From Prevotellaceae bacterium (GTDB taxonomy: Bacteria > Bacteroidota > Bacteroidia > Bacteroidales > Muribaculaceae): DNA of 64,000 bases. Below the pieces are notes generated by a model. That model made no database searches and was not told the DNA's origin. It worked only from the letters and a program-made list of their open reading frames with translations. Positions within the stretch are counted from its first letter, which is position 1; the number at the start of each line of letters is the position of its first letter. Position numbers and translations under genes: made by a program. This document shows positions 8,338 to 16,338 of the stretch, piece by piece. The stretch is from the NCBI GenBank assembly GCA_021772015.1, contig JAETNS010000008.1, positions 78,909-142,908 on the forward strand, read 5' to 3'.

Positions 8338-8772
8338 ATGAAAAAGAATCTTTTATTTCTGTTTATCGGTCTGGTCGCCGTGATTGGCGCAGGCCTGACA
8401 TCCTGCTCCGGTGGCGGAGCCGACGCGAAAGTCAACACATTCGTTGACCAGTTGAATTCGGAGACTTTCAAGGAGCAGACCGTCAAGAGCGGTGTGTTCA
8501 CCGACGCGGAGGCGAAAGTTGAGGATGGTGCTGTCGTGCTGACCTTCAAGACAATCCCCGGCCTCTCGTTCAAACATGCCACCAAAGAACTGATGGATGC
8601 CCAGAAAGCCGGCATGATGGCCCAGTTCAAAGAGGCAGTGCCTGTCGACAAAGTGTTCCGTGAAGGATTCGAGGGTATGAAAGAGAAGAACATGGTCTTC
8701 CGTATGACATTCCTCGACACCAACGGCGACTCCGCTTCGCTCGACATCTCTCCCGCCGAAGTCCTCGACTGA
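8338..8772 (+). CDS. Small predicted lipoprotein of unknown function
   Basis: A 144-residue protein with a lipoprotein signal (MKKNLLFLFIGLVAVIGAGLTSC; lipobox LTSC with Cys at ~23) and a mature domain of about 120 residues rich in Lys, Glu and Phe, with alternating strands and one helix (FKHATKELMDAQKAGMMAQFKEAV). Two copies of the pattern V.D.VFREGFEG/M..KN.VFR suggest a small alpha+beta fold. It resembles short envelope lipoproteins that are common in Bacteroidales, but I cannot name the family. It is a single-gene unit: it has its own candidate promoter and is followed by a strong terminator at 8819-8847. Confidence 0.65.
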   Translation: MKKNLLFLFIGLVAVIGAGLTSCSGGGADAKVNTFVDQLNSETFKEQTVKSGVFTDAEAKVEDGAVVLTFKTIPGLSFKHATKELMDAQKAGMMAQFKEAVPVDKVFREGFEGMKEKNMVFRMTFLDTNGDSASLDISPAEVLD

Positions 8773-8818
8773 TCACCTCGATCTTATTTGAACCTCTCAA
8801 ATTTATTGGAATATGTGG

Positions 8819-8847
8819 CTCCCCGGAATCCCTCCGGGGAGTTTTTT
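8819..8847 (+). terminator. Rho-independent terminator of the small lipoprotein gene
   Basis: Eight-base-pair GC-rich stem CTCCCCGG/CCGGGGAG with a 7-base loop, directly followed by six T. Confidence 0.9.
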
Positions 8848-8860
8848 ATCATTGAAGATT

Positions 8861-8940
8861 AAGGCTCTCACAGATTCCACAGATCACACAGATACAATCC
8901 GGATTGTATCTGTGTGATCTGTGGAATCTGTGAGAGCCTT
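8861..8940. repeat. 80-bp perfect palindrome with 9-bp sub-repeats
   Basis: The left arm (8861-8900) is the exact reverse complement of the right arm (8901-8940) with no spacer. Each arm contains three 9-base units of the form CACAGATnn (CACAGATTC, CACAGATCA, CACAGATAC). It lies 14 bases after a terminator and outside any gene. The arms would form a long hairpin in RNA or a cruciform in DNA. Related CACAGATT-type inverted repeats occur as dispersed intergenic elements in other bacteria (general knowledge), so a mobile palindromic element is likely. Confidence 0.95.
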
Positions 8941-9050
8941 TTCCCGATATAACTGTTGCGCGATCAATATAATAATCTGCGAAAAAGAGTCTCGTTAAAG
9001 GATCTTTATTGTGGTTAACAAAATTTAAGCATCGATTAACAAAAATTAAC

Positions 9051-9059
9051 GGGGGGGGG
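9051..9059 (+). repeat. Poly-G tract (G9) upstream of the 1231-residue protein gene
   Basis: Nine consecutive G in an otherwise AT-rich leader, 22 bases before the -7 element, at the place where the -33 element should be. Tracts of this length slip during replication and could tune promoter strength. Confidence 0.9.
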
Positions 9060-9081
9060 TAAAAATGACATTGAATTTATA

Positions 9082-9090
9082 TACCTTTGC
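9082..9090 (+). promoter_or_regulatory. -7 promoter element of the large secreted protein gene
   Basis: TACCTTTGC matches TAnnTTTG. The expected -33 position falls on the G9 tract and no TTTG is seen there. A leader of about 65-70 bases precedes the ATG at 9163. Confidence 0.7.
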
Positions 9091-9162
9091 GCGTCTTTAG
9101 TTTCGATTCTAACTTTTGCCAATCTAAAACCACAAATATCTTACTAACTTCATTATTGTATC

Positions 9163-12100
9163 ATGAAAAAAATCTTACTCCTATTGGTAGGGGCAATTGT
9201 CGCGCTCGCCGCCAACGCACAGCTTTATTTGTGTGGGGTGGAGTTCGGCGAATGGAATCCTAAAAACGCTACCAAAGTAGAGTTGAAGAATGGTTATTAC
9301 CACTTTTCGGCCACAGAAACGTTTAAAATGTCAACTACCACGGGTGCGGAATCCTCAGGTAATGGATGGGACGAATTCAATGGCGGTGGCATGAGTTTCA
9401 ATGGCGATTGGAAGGCTGCCGGTGATTACCAAAAAATCGACCTTAAGAGTGGAGCTGCCGACCTTTCTCCATTGTCAGGTTACACCTATTATCGAGTCCA
9501 TAATGACTTCAAATACATGGAAGCCAGCACAAAACAATTCCCGACAGATACAGGAGGGGAGGTTGCCCCATCTTATAATTATGCCGTGAAAGGTGACTTT
9601 GGCGACCTGCCGTCAAATTGGGGTAGCTTCAACTTTGATTCGGATCTTACCGCGACTTATGATTTCGGTACAGGCAAAAAGGGAGGTAACTTTGGAATCC
9701 AGCAACTAAAAAATGGGAATCAGGAAGGTTGGTTCTATGCTCCATCCGGGAGTGATTTCCGTTATGATGCAACAAACTCCGGCAAAACGTTCTCTCTTGT
9801 AAAAGAGAATGGCTCAAATGGAGGAAACCTTAGTTTGTCAGATGCCTCAAGTAAACTCTATGGCATTGTAACTTTTAAACTTACAATAGATGCCGCCGGA
9901 AATCCGACAGCTTTGACGATTACGGGAGGAACAGGCAGTGATGTGGACGTTTATTCCTTCTCGCTCTATAACGGAGACAGCAAGGTGGGCGATTTCACAG
10001 GGAGCAATCCTTACGCTTTCACATACAACATCTCTACTCCCCTGTCTGCCGACACTCCCCTTTGCGTGAAGCGCGCCAAGAACGGCACTGTCGACAAGAC
10101 ATACAACCTTGAGTCCGCTCTGACCTACGACGGTACCAACGGAGGTGAAAAGACCCTTAAAGAGGTCGGCAACGACCTTGTCCTCGCGGCCACACTTGAG
10201 GGAGCGGTCGCCTTCACCCTCAACGTTACCGACAATGTCCCTGTCTCCATCTCTGTCTCCGGCGGTCAGCTTCATCAGGAGACTTTCAAGGAATTCTGGC
10301 TTATCGGCAAATTCAACGGATGGTCACAGAAAGGTGACGATTACAAATTTTCCACCACTGACGGCAAGACTTACACTTATGTGGCAAAAAATGAGATCAA
10401 GTCAGAACCAGGTGGAGAAGGTGATGCGGGATGGAAGATCAATGAAGGTACATGGGACGATGGCTACGTTGTGTTCGGCAAGGTGGAAGGCACCGCGATC
10501 GAATACAACCAGGTGTTCAATCTTACCACCGACCGTAATGCAAAAAATCTTGAGAAAGATATCCCTGCCGGAGCGAAGATGACCCTGACCTATAACCCCG
10601 GCGGGACATCTACTTTGTTGATCTCGACAGAGGAGGACCCCCTGCCGGAGGTTGAACCCGCTCCGACCACCCTCTACATACAGATGAAGTATGACTACTC
10701 CAACCAGGCAAAGGATGCTCCACAGAAAGAGACTGATCCGATACTGAATCCGATGCGTTGCCATATCTATAACTCCTCTACAGGAAAATCAAAACATGAT
10801 TTCGGTTCTGACGAGGAGATCATGACCCGTGAAAGCTTCCGTTACTCCCTCTGGAAGTACGACATGTCAGAGCAGGATGTCAAGACTTACGACGCTGTTG
10901 ATTTCTACTTCTATACCAACAAGGATGCATCCGGGAAATACACCGATCCCATCCAATATCACTCCCACAAGTCGACATTCTATGTCAATGGTGTCGAGGA
11001 CGCGCGTACGGTAGCATGGCATGACAAAGCCAACTGGACCCGTTTTATCTATGCTACGGCGACTTTGGCAGGACATAAACAGAATGATGATAATCCCGGA
11101 CGTTATGCCTGTCAATCAATGATATCATATTCCGACTTCAAGGCTCTCAACGACAGGGATGCCGCCAATGGTGGCCGCAGCAATCTCTATCTGGTCGGCT
11201 GGGGCGTGAAATTCGATGCGGAGGATGCTGATGGCAACCTGATCGAATCCGGCAAGTCGCTTCCCGGCGTTCCCGCCGAGTCGTATGCTCTTCCTGCCGA
11301 CAACGGCTGTTTCTATCTGCCGGTATACAAGCCCGGATCGGACGACGATGGCAAGTTCAAGGTGAGCTTCGTCAACACCGGGGAGGCTTCCCGCCAGATG
11401 GCCCGTTTCGGCTCAGCCGCCAAGACTCTTGCCGACACTTATGACGAAGGTATCAAAGGCCGTCCGCGTCACTGGGCCACTTTCGACCTCGGCCTTGTCG
11501 GTGTCGACACCCGTTTCGATTACACCCAGTTCCCCAATTCGTGGCAGCCGACATACGCCAACGGTTCGGCAGGATCCCCCGGATCTGTAAACATGGTTGT
11601 CAACCGCTCTGTGAAATACAACAACGTGAACCAGGGTGACTGGATCGTCCCCAAAGACACCCCCAAGGATAAGAACTACTTCGTGTTCGACTCCCACTCG
11701 GAGTGCATGTCGGTGAGCCTTATCGACTTCAATCCTCATCCCCAGGTGACAACCAACAGCTGCGACGTGAACATAGCCACCCTTGAAAACAGCGAGGCAG
11801 TCCAGCTCCACAACCATGACAATCACCTGACAGCATGGGAGGCCAACGGCCATATCTTTATAAACAATATCAACTACGCTCACGCCAACATCACAATCAA
11901 GGCAGCCGACGGCAACCACCTGAGTGATGACGGCCGCTACTCCTCGGCTTACTCGCTGCTTCTTGACGGCCGCGAGCTCAACGAGGACAACAATGCCGTC
12001 GCCGGCACTTACAATATCGAGTTCATCCCCGTGTCGAAAGACTGCAACCTGCAGGTGCGCGGCAAGTACACCAACAACATCAACCACCTGACTTTCCACT

Positions 12101-12858
12101 CCCGCACACGCCGCGCCGACCTGTCGACAGACGTGAAGGTTGTAGATCCGCAGGCTGTCGCCGTTGCCGGCCGGTATGTCTACAACAAGGACCTCTCGAC
12201 CGAAGGCAGTCAGGTCTATGGTGTGTTTGTCGATGAGATCCCGTTCGGATTCGACGAGAACGCGGATATTGTACGCCATTATTACCCTGACTATGATATC
12301 GCAGGGGCGGAAATCGTAGACAGCAAGCATTATGTCACCGGCCTTGGGCTTTCCTCCGGTCTCGCCGGGTGGGTGAAGAATCCTGAAGCCGACGGTATGG
12401 ACTGGTTTGAAAACGGCGAGAACAACGACTGGTCGTCGACGATAAAGACAACCTCGAAGATGCCGCTCTTTATTCCCAATGTTGTGACCGTGGCCTCAAA
12501 GGATGAGCTTGCCGACAATGTCATCACCGGAAAGATCCTTGCCATGTATCCTTTCATGGTTGATCCCGAAGCCAAGCTTGTCCCTGTTACAGCCAATGCC
12601 CCGGCCCGCAATGCAGGCAGAGCAGCAGTGACAGTCGAAGGAAAGAAGCTTTCATATGTTCCCGGCGAAGCAGAGGTGACGATTTCTGTTCCCAAGGACA
12701 ATCCCGTCTCCGGCGTGGCCAACGTGGCTGTCGACACAGACACTGACGCAGAGGTTGAATACTTCACCATCTCCGGCATGCGCGTGATGGGTGATCCTGC
12801 CCCCGGCATCTACCTCCGCCGTCAGGGCGACAAGGTCAGCAAGGTTGTCATCCGCTGA
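9163..12858 (+). CDS. Large secreted protein with SusE/SusF-like module and T9SS-type C-terminal sorting signal
   Basis: A 1231-residue exported protein. The signal peptide MKKILLLLVGAIVALAANAQ has a clean AxA-type cleavage site. Near residues 375-495 there is a SusE/SusF-like or starch-binding-like beta-sandwich (FWLIGKFNGWSQKGDDYKF...). The rest is beta-rich and Asp/Asn-rich, without obvious enzyme motifs. The last 60 residues have the form NPVSGVANV...EYFTISGMRVMGDPAPGIYLRRQGDKVSKVVIR, the pattern of type IX secretion sorting domains. It is therefore probably exported to the surface and may bind glycan (inference). Monocistronic, with promoter 9082-9090 and terminator 13030-13066. Antisense ORFs up to 305 codons inside it are frame shadows. 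Confidence 0.75.
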   Translation: MKKILLLLVGAIVALAANAQLYLCGVEFGEWNPKNATKVELKNGYYHFSATETFKMSTTTGAESSGNGWDEFNGGGMSFNGDWKAAGDYQKIDLKSGAADLSPLSGYTYYRVHNDFKYMEASTKQFPTDTGGEVAPSYNYAVKGDFGDLPSNWGSFNFDSDLTATYDFGTGKKGGNFGIQQLKNGNQEGWFYAPSGSDFRYDATNSGKTFSLVKENGSNGGNLSLSDASSKLYGIVTFKLTIDAAGNPTALTITGGTGSDVDVYSFSLYNGDSKVGDFTGSNPYAFTYNISTPLSADTPLCVKRAKNGTVDKTYNLESALTYDGTNGGEKTLKEVGNDLVLAATLEGAVAFTLNVTDNVPVSISVSGGQLHQETFKEFWLIGKFNGWSQKGDDYKFSTTDGKTYTYVAKNEIKSEPGGEGDAGWKINEGTWDDGYVVFGKVEGTAIEYNQVFNLTTDRNAKNLEKDIPAGAKMTLTYNPGGTSTLLISTEEDPLPEVEPAPTTLYIQMKYDYSNQAKDAPQKETDPILNPMRCHIYNSSTGKSKHDFGSDEEIMTRESFRYSLWKYDMSEQDVKTYDAVDFYFYTNKDASGKYTDPIQYHSHKSTFYVNGVEDARTVAWHDKANWTRFIYATATLAGHKQNDDNPGRYACQSMISYSDFKALNDRDAANGGRSNLYLVGWGVKFDAEDADGNLIESGKSLPGVPAESYALPADNGCFYLPVYKPGSDDDGKFKVSFVNTGEASRQMARFGSAAKTLADTYDEGIKGRPRHWATFDLGLVGVDTRFDYTQFPNSWQPTYANGSAGSPGSVNMVVNRSVKYNNVNQGDWIVPKDTPKDKNYFVFDSHSECMSVSLIDFNPHPQVTTNSCDVNIATLENSEAVQLHNHDNHLTAWEANGHIFINNINYAHANITIKAADGNHLSDDGRYSSAYSLLLDGRELNEDNNAVAGTYNIEFIPVSKDCNLQVRGKYTNNINHLTFHSRTRRADLSTDVKVVDPQAVAVAGRYVYNKDLSTEGSQVYGVFVDEIPFGFDENADIVRHYYPDYDIAGAEIVDSKHYVTGLGLSSGLAGWVKNPEADGMDWFENGENNDWSSTIKTTSKMPLFIPNVVTVASKDELADNVITGKILAMYPFMVDPEAKLVPVTANAPARNAGRAAVTVEGKKLSYVPGEAEVTISVPKDNPVSGVANVAVDTDTDAEVEYFTISGMRVMGDPAPGIYLRRQGDKVSKVVIR

Positions 12859-13029
12859 TTCCTTGTGACTGATTGATAAGAACACTGTCAGGCCGGCCTC
12901 TCTCATCTTCCGGTCGAATGACATAAACGCATATATTTTTCTTGAGTCAGGGATAGTGATCCCGACATGAGAGAAGTGTATTTAGTAAGAGTTATAGTAA
13001 AATAAAGTTCCGGGTTGCTCCGGAACGGA

Positions 13030-13066
13030 AACTGCCCCGACCGTGAGGTTAGGGCAGTTTTTTATA
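13030..13066 (+). terminator. Terminator between convergent genes
   Basis: Stem AACTGCCC/GGGCAGTT (13030-13037 with 13052-13059), extended by an inner pairing, is followed by six T. It serves the 9163-12858 gene; A-rich sequence on the other side gives weak bidirectional ability for the convergent thioredoxin gene. Confidence 0.8.
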
Positions 13067-13091
13067 TAAGGGTAAGGCTGTTTTTTGATGA

Positions 13092-13553
13092 TCAGTTGAG
13101 GCGCGCGGCGACGGCTGATTCGAACTGGGGCGCGTCCATGTAACCCATTGTCGAGGAGGTGGAGCCGTCGGGCTTGATGTAGACGACGGTCGGGATGCTC
13201 TGGACGTTGAACTGGGCGGCAAGGCGGGGATTCTGGTCGACATCGACACTGTAGAATGAGGCCCGGTCGCTGTATTTGGCGGCGACGCTCTCGAAGTTGG
13301 GAGCGAACTGGCGGCATGGGCCGCACCAGGTGGCGTTGAAGTCGAGGACGATGAGTTTGCCGTCGGCGGGAGGGATCTGGCCGTCGGCTTTGATGGCGGT
13401 GACAGCGGGTGTCTGCGTGGCTTTTTCGATGACTTCGTTGGCGGGATCTGCCCGGGGATCGGTCTTTTCTGACTTATCGGCGTTGCCGGAGCATGAGGTC
13501 ATGAAGAGGGCTGCGCTTGCGGCGAGGATTGTTAACAGGTTGTATCTTTTCAT
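13092..13553 (-). CDS. Thioredoxin-fold lipoprotein
   Basis: A 153-residue lipoprotein (signal MKRYNLLTILAASAALFMTSC, Cys at ~21) with one thioredoxin domain at residues ~55-153. The active site ATWCGPCRQF and the cis-Pro loop QSIPTVVYIKPDGS are intact, so it is redox-competent. The position in the envelope suggests disulfide reduction or protection of exported thiols in the periplasm or at the inner face of the outer membrane. A linker of about 30 residues joins the lipid anchor to the domain. It lies 162 bases downstream of mdh, with a terminator between, so it probably has its own promoter. Confidence 0.88.
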   Translation of the reverse strand: MKRYNLLTILAASAALFMTSCSGNADKSEKTDPRADPANEVIEKATQTPAVTAIKADGQIPPADGKLIVLDFNATWCGPCRQFAPNFESVAAKYSDRASFYSVDVDQNPRLAAQFNVQSIPTVVYIKPDGSTSSTMGYMDAPQFESAVAARLN

Positions 13554-13587
13554 TGTTTCGTGAGTTTTTAGAAGATGGTTGAATACG

Positions 13588-13605
13588 GCGTTTAAGATTA
13601 AACGC
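13588..13605. repeat. Inverted repeat upstream of the thioredoxin gene
   Basis: GCGTTTAA-GA-TTAAACGC is a perfect 8-2-8 dyad 35 bases upstream of the thioredoxin start. The 2-base loop argues against an RNA hairpin and for a protein-binding dyad. Regulator unknown. Confidence 0.5.
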
Positions 13606-13645
13606 TCATCAAGGGATTATCGTTGAGATTGGAGGGTAAAAGCAG

Positions 13646-13684
13646 GGAGGGTGTGTCATTCGATTGCGAGATGACACACCCTCC
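13646..13684 (-). terminator. Terminator of mdh
   Basis: A 14-bp perfect stem (13646-13659 with 13671-13684), 11-base loop, followed on the minus strand by a short T run within CTGCTTTTACC. It begins 31 bases past the mdh stop. Confidence 0.8.
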
Positions 13685-13715
13685 GGGTTGGTTCGTTTAT
13701 GTCGCTTGGAGGGGA

Positions 13716-14651
13716 TCAGAGTACTCCTGCGAGGGCGGCGTTGGTGGCGTGTACTGCCTCTGCGCTTGCCTTGAAGAGAGCTTTCTCCTCGTCGTTGAGG
13801 TCGAATTCCACGATCTTCTCGATACCGTTGCGGCCGATGATACAGGGCACGCCGATGCAGAGGTCGCTTTCGCCATACTCACCTTCGAGGAGGGCGGAGC
13901 AGGAGATCAGACGCTTCTGGTCGCCAAGGACTGCGGCCACCATTTGTGCCGAAGCCGCTCCGGGAGCATACCATGCGGAGGTGCCGAGGAGTTTGGTCAG
14001 CGTCGCGCCGCCAACCATTGTGTCGGCAGCCACTTTCCGGAGCTGCTCGGCGGGGATGAGAGTGGAGGCGGGGATGCCACGGTATGCGGCGTAGCGGGTC
14101 AGGGGGATCATTGTCTTGTCGCCGTGGCCGCCGATGACGATTCCTTCAACCTCTGTCGCGCTGGCGTTGAGAGCCAAGGAGAGGAAGTATTTGAAGCGCG
14201 CGCTGTCGAGAGCGCCGCCCATTCCGATTATGCGGTTCTTGGGAAGGCCGGAGATCTTGTGGATCAGATAGGTCATGGTGTCCATCGGGTTGGCCACGCA
14301 GATGATCACGGCGTTGGGGGAGTGAGCGAGTACATTCTCTGTGACCGACTTGACGATCTTGGCGTTAACGCCGATAAGCTCCTCACGGGTCATTCCGGGC
14401 TTGCGGGGCACACCTGAAGTGATCACAACCACGTCAGAGTTCTCGGTCATTGAGTAGTCGTTGGTCACGCCGGTAAGGCGGGTCTGCAGGTTCAGGATAT
14501 TGGCTGTCTGCATGATGTCCATGGCCTTGCCTTCAGAAACGCCCTCTTTGATGTCGATGAGCACTACTTCGCTGGCTACCTGTGTGGTAACAAGCACATT
14601 GGCTGTTGTTGCGCCTACGTTGCCGGCGCCTACCACTGTTACTTTTGACAT
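13716..14651 (-). CDS. mdh: Malate dehydrogenase (LDH-like family)
   Basis: NAD-dependent malate/oxaloacetate interconversion, a cytosolic step of the reductive branch leading to fumarate and succinate in Bacteroidales. The 311-residue protein has the Rossmann motif VVGAGNVGATTA (residues 5-16), the acidic Asp after beta2 (LIDIKEG), the substrate-binding Arg region GVPRKPGMTREEL, the NPMD motif, GMGGALDSARF and the catalytic His in GGHGDKTMIP. These identify the LDH-type MDH rather than the two-domain animal type. A promoter (14695-14724) and terminator bracket it as a single-gene unit. A long antisense ORF across it is a mirror frame. Confidence 0.95.
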   Translation of the reverse strand: MSKVTVVGAGNVGATTANVLVTTQVASEVVLIDIKEGVSEGKAMDIMQTANILNLQTRLTGVTNDYSMTENSDVVVITSGVPRKPGMTREELIGVNAKIVKSVTENVLAHSPNAVIICVANPMDTMTYLIHKISGLPKNRIIGMGGALDSARFKYFLSLALNASATEVEGIVIGGHGDKTMIPLTRYAAYRGIPASTLIPAEQLRKVAADTMVGGATLTKLLGTSAWYAPGAASAQMVAAVLGDQKRLISCSALLEGEYGESDLCIGVPCIIGRNGIEKIVEFDLNDEEKALFKASAEAVHATNAALAGVL

Positions 14652-14694
14652 ATTCGGTTGAGTTTATGTTGGAATGTGATTGGTTTATCTGATT

Positions 14695-14724
14695 GCAAAT
14701 ATAGCGAATAATTTTGGATTGCAA
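14695..14724 (-). promoter_or_regulatory. mdh promoter
   Basis: On the minus strand TATATTTGC (14703 to 14695) matches TAnnTTTG, with a TTG (14724-14722) 18 bases upstream. The leader to the ATG at 14651 is about 40 bases. Confidence 0.7.
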
Positions 14725-14759
14725 CCGTTTTTGAAAAAATTAACGAAAAATTTCCTCAA

Positions 14760-15341
14760 TCACGCCTCTTCTGCCTCAATCTCTTCAAACGGCAGAAATA
14801 TGTCGAGATACATTCGCCTGGTGCTTTTTGTACTGTCGTTATGGGATTGGTTCATAAATCTCATCTTCCCGTAGAAAGCATTTGTACGAGGATTGTTCAG
14901 TGAATCCACAGTGATAAACTGGCAACCTGCACCATTGAATTGTCGGAAAGTTTCAATTACGAACCTGACGATCTGTTCACCGATCCTTTTTGACTGCATA
15001 CCGACTTTTACGCCGAGATGGCCGATATTAACAGCCGGGAAAGAGGTCTGGCGGGAGAAAATATCTTTATACTCGTCGGTCATGTTTAGGAAATCTTCTT
15101 TGTCATCCGACTCCAACATCAGTGTGTCGGTCGCCAAGGTGAAGACTCCGACGATTTCCCCATTTATTTTAGCACAATAGGGAGAAAGGTATTTGTACTT
15201 CGCGCAAAGTTCTATTTCATGGTGAAAGAAATGGTCGAGGCATTCTGTCCCGCAAGAAAAGTCTGCCAAGGCCCTAAAGTCATCTCCTTCTAACCGGGAG
15301 ATGATGAGCTCAGAATCCGAGAATGGGGTTTTTCCCACCAT
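14760..15341 (-). CDS. GNAT-family acetyltransferase (toxin-like), paired with upstream small gene
   Basis: A 193-residue GNAT-fold acetyltransferase. The core strand-helix region is AVNIGHLGVKVGMQSKRIGEQIVRFVIETF (residues ~103-132), with the acetyl-CoA loop SKRIGEQ, followed by GCQFITVDSLNNPRTNAFYGKMRF. This GNAT layout, with an early ECLDHFF-like motif (CGTECLDHFFHHE), occurs in tRNA-acetylating toxins of TacT/AtaT type, but a plain metabolic GNAT is not excluded. The start overlaps the preceding 65-codon gene by 32 bases. The region is AT-richer than its neighbours, suggesting acquisition. A distant paralogue with the same arrangement lies at 62415-62945. Confidence 0.75.
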   Translation of the reverse strand: MVGKTPFSDSELIISRLEGDDFRALADFSCGTECLDHFFHHEIELCAKYKYLSPYCAKINGEIVGVFTLATDTLMLESDDKEDFLNMTDEYKDIFSRQTSFPAVNIGHLGVKVGMQSKRIGEQIVRFVIETFRQFNGAGCQFITVDSLNNPRTNAFYGKMRFMNQSHNDSTKSTRRMYLDIFLPFEEIEAEEA

Positions 15342-15507
15342 TATTGGATATGATACGTTTGTAAACCGCGCGGTTGATTGATGCGTTTTCGCGATGGGTC
15401 TGTCTCTCTTGCAGAGACAATTCCCCTTTCACTCTACGTGACATCTCCTGACGGAAAATCTTGATTTCCATCGGGGACATAGGGGGATTTTGAACGGAGG
15501 GAATCAT
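15310..15507 (-). CDS. Small protein upstream of the GNAT gene, possible antitoxin
   Basis: A 65-residue charged protein (MSPMEIKIFRQEMSRRVKGELSLQERQTHRENASINRAVYKRI) predicted to be largely helical, with no signal or membrane segment. It precedes and overlaps the GNAT gene by 32 bases in another frame, which implies coupled translation as in toxin-antitoxin pairs. No ribbon-helix-helix or other DNA-binding fold is certain. Internal ATGs at residues 10 and 13 are alternative starts. A TATATTTGC -7 box lies 32 bases upstream (15547-15539). Antitoxin role is inference. Confidence 0.5.
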   Translation of the reverse strand: MIPSVQNPPMSPMEIKIFRQEMSRRVKGELSLQERQTHRENASINRAVYKRIISNNGGKNPILGF

Positions 15508-15538
15508 AGGGAATCGAGAGTAAATGTTTATTCTGTCT

Positions 15539-15547
15539 GCAAATATA
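15539..15547 (-). promoter_or_regulatory. -7 element for the small-protein/GNAT pair
   Basis: Minus-strand TATATTTGC matches TAnnTTTG, 32 bases before the small ORF start. No clear -33 TTTG is present, as would fit an activated or weak promoter. Confidence 0.5.
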
Positions 15548-15787
15548 ACAATTTCTTTTGATGTGATGATAAAATAAGGTCGACTTGTATATTAGGAATA
15601 TCTTATAGATTGATGTGGAAAAAGATGGTTGTAAATGATGTTGTTAAGTTGGTTGAATTTCAAATATGAGAGATGATCATCAATGGAGTGGTATTTCAAA
15701 TAAAAACGCCAATATTAATATTTGTTAATAGCGATCTCTATGCTTATTATGAGGATGCATATGGTATGATAAGATGCCGGAACCGGA

Positions 15788-15819
15788 TTGGGGGAATGGG
15801 GGATTTTTTGTAATTTTGC
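15788..15819 (+). promoter_or_regulatory. Promoter of the cvpA-suf run
   Basis: TTG (15788-15790) and TAATTTTGC (15811-15819) are separated by 20 bases. The box ends 12 bases before the ATG at 15832, so the 5' leader would be only about 8-10 bases. Confidence 0.7.
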
Positions 15820-15831
15820 GGGACTGAACCA

Positions 15832-16308
15832 ATGACAACACTTGACGTTATAATATTGATTGTGTTTGTGGGCGCGGTGGCATACGGTTTCTACCGGGGT
15901 GTCATCGTCCAGGTGGGGGCTGTGGCCGCCATCTTGTTCGCCGTGGTGCTTTGCCGGCTTGGGGGAGAGCCTCTGGCGGAATTCATCGCCGGCGATGACG
16001 CGCCGTCGTCGTTGGATCTGGTGGTGGCCAAGGTGATAGCTTTTGTAGTAGGTTATCTCAGTGTCAGGGTGGTGGCCTCGCTGTTCAAGAAAGCGACCCA
16101 CGCTTTGTCGCTTGGAGGCCTCGACCGCCTCGGAGGGGTTGTTTTCAGCCTGTTCCAGTGGATGCTGGTTTTGAGCCTGCTGATCAATCTATGGCTTGTC
16201 ATAAAGCCTGATCCTCCGCTTTCCGAGCTTTCAACTCTTGCCAACGGCCATGCCGCCCCCGCAATTGTCAGGCTTGCACCGGCGGTGTTGGGTTGGGCGC
16301 TTGGCTGA
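15832..16308 (+). CDS. CvpA family membrane protein
   Basis: A 158-residue protein with four hydrophobic segments (residues ~5-25, 30-48, 62-82, 100-122) and the CvpA signature VAYGFYRGVIVQVGAVAAILFAV. In other bacteria CvpA proteins support colicin V production, envelope homeostasis and bile tolerance; the molecular role is unsettled. The short leader suggests near-leaderless translation. It ends 30 bases before sufB on the same strand and no terminator intervenes, so it probably heads the suf transcript; the linkage is noteworthy but its meaning is unknown. Confidence 0.8.
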   Translation: MTTLDVIILIVFVGAVAYGFYRGVIVQVGAVAAILFAVVLCRLGGEPLAEFIAGDDAPSSLDLVVAKVIAFVVGYLSVRVVASLFKKATHALSLGGLDRLGGVVFSLFQWMLVLSLLINLWLVIKPDPPLSELSTLANGHAAPAIVRLAPAVLGWALG

Positions 16309-16338
16309 TGATTCCCGAATCTCCTGTATCAGTGGATT

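Larger units (their letters stand above)
8773..9162. other. Intergenic region with terminator, 80-bp palindrome, G9 tract and promoter
   Basis: No ORF is supported. Contents in order: rho-independent terminator (8819-8847), perfect palindrome (8861-8940), an AT-rich stretch with TTAACAAAA-type repeats (9015-9050), a run of nine G (9051-9059) and a -7 element (9082-9090). Confidence 0.8.
15508..15831. other. AT-rich intergenic region between divergent units
   Basis: No ORF supported. It holds a minus-strand -7 box near the GNAT pair and the cvpA promoter at its far end. Much of 15540-15780 is strikingly AT-rich and may mark the edge of an acquired islet. Confidence 0.6.

Noticed and set aside
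8861..8940. Palindrome considered as a CRISPR repeat or terminator
   Set aside because: No spaced array of repeats; the real terminator with a T run lies just upstream at 8819-8847, and the palindrome has no T tract.
11413..12330. 305-codon minus-strand ORF inside the 1231-residue protein gene
   Set aside because: Mirror frame; no domain or signal, and the plus-strand gene has a promoter, terminator, signal peptide and sorting module.
13623..14417. 264-codon plus-strand ORF across mdh
   Set aside because: Antisense to a full malate dehydrogenase gene; composition follows from GC-rich codons of the real gene.
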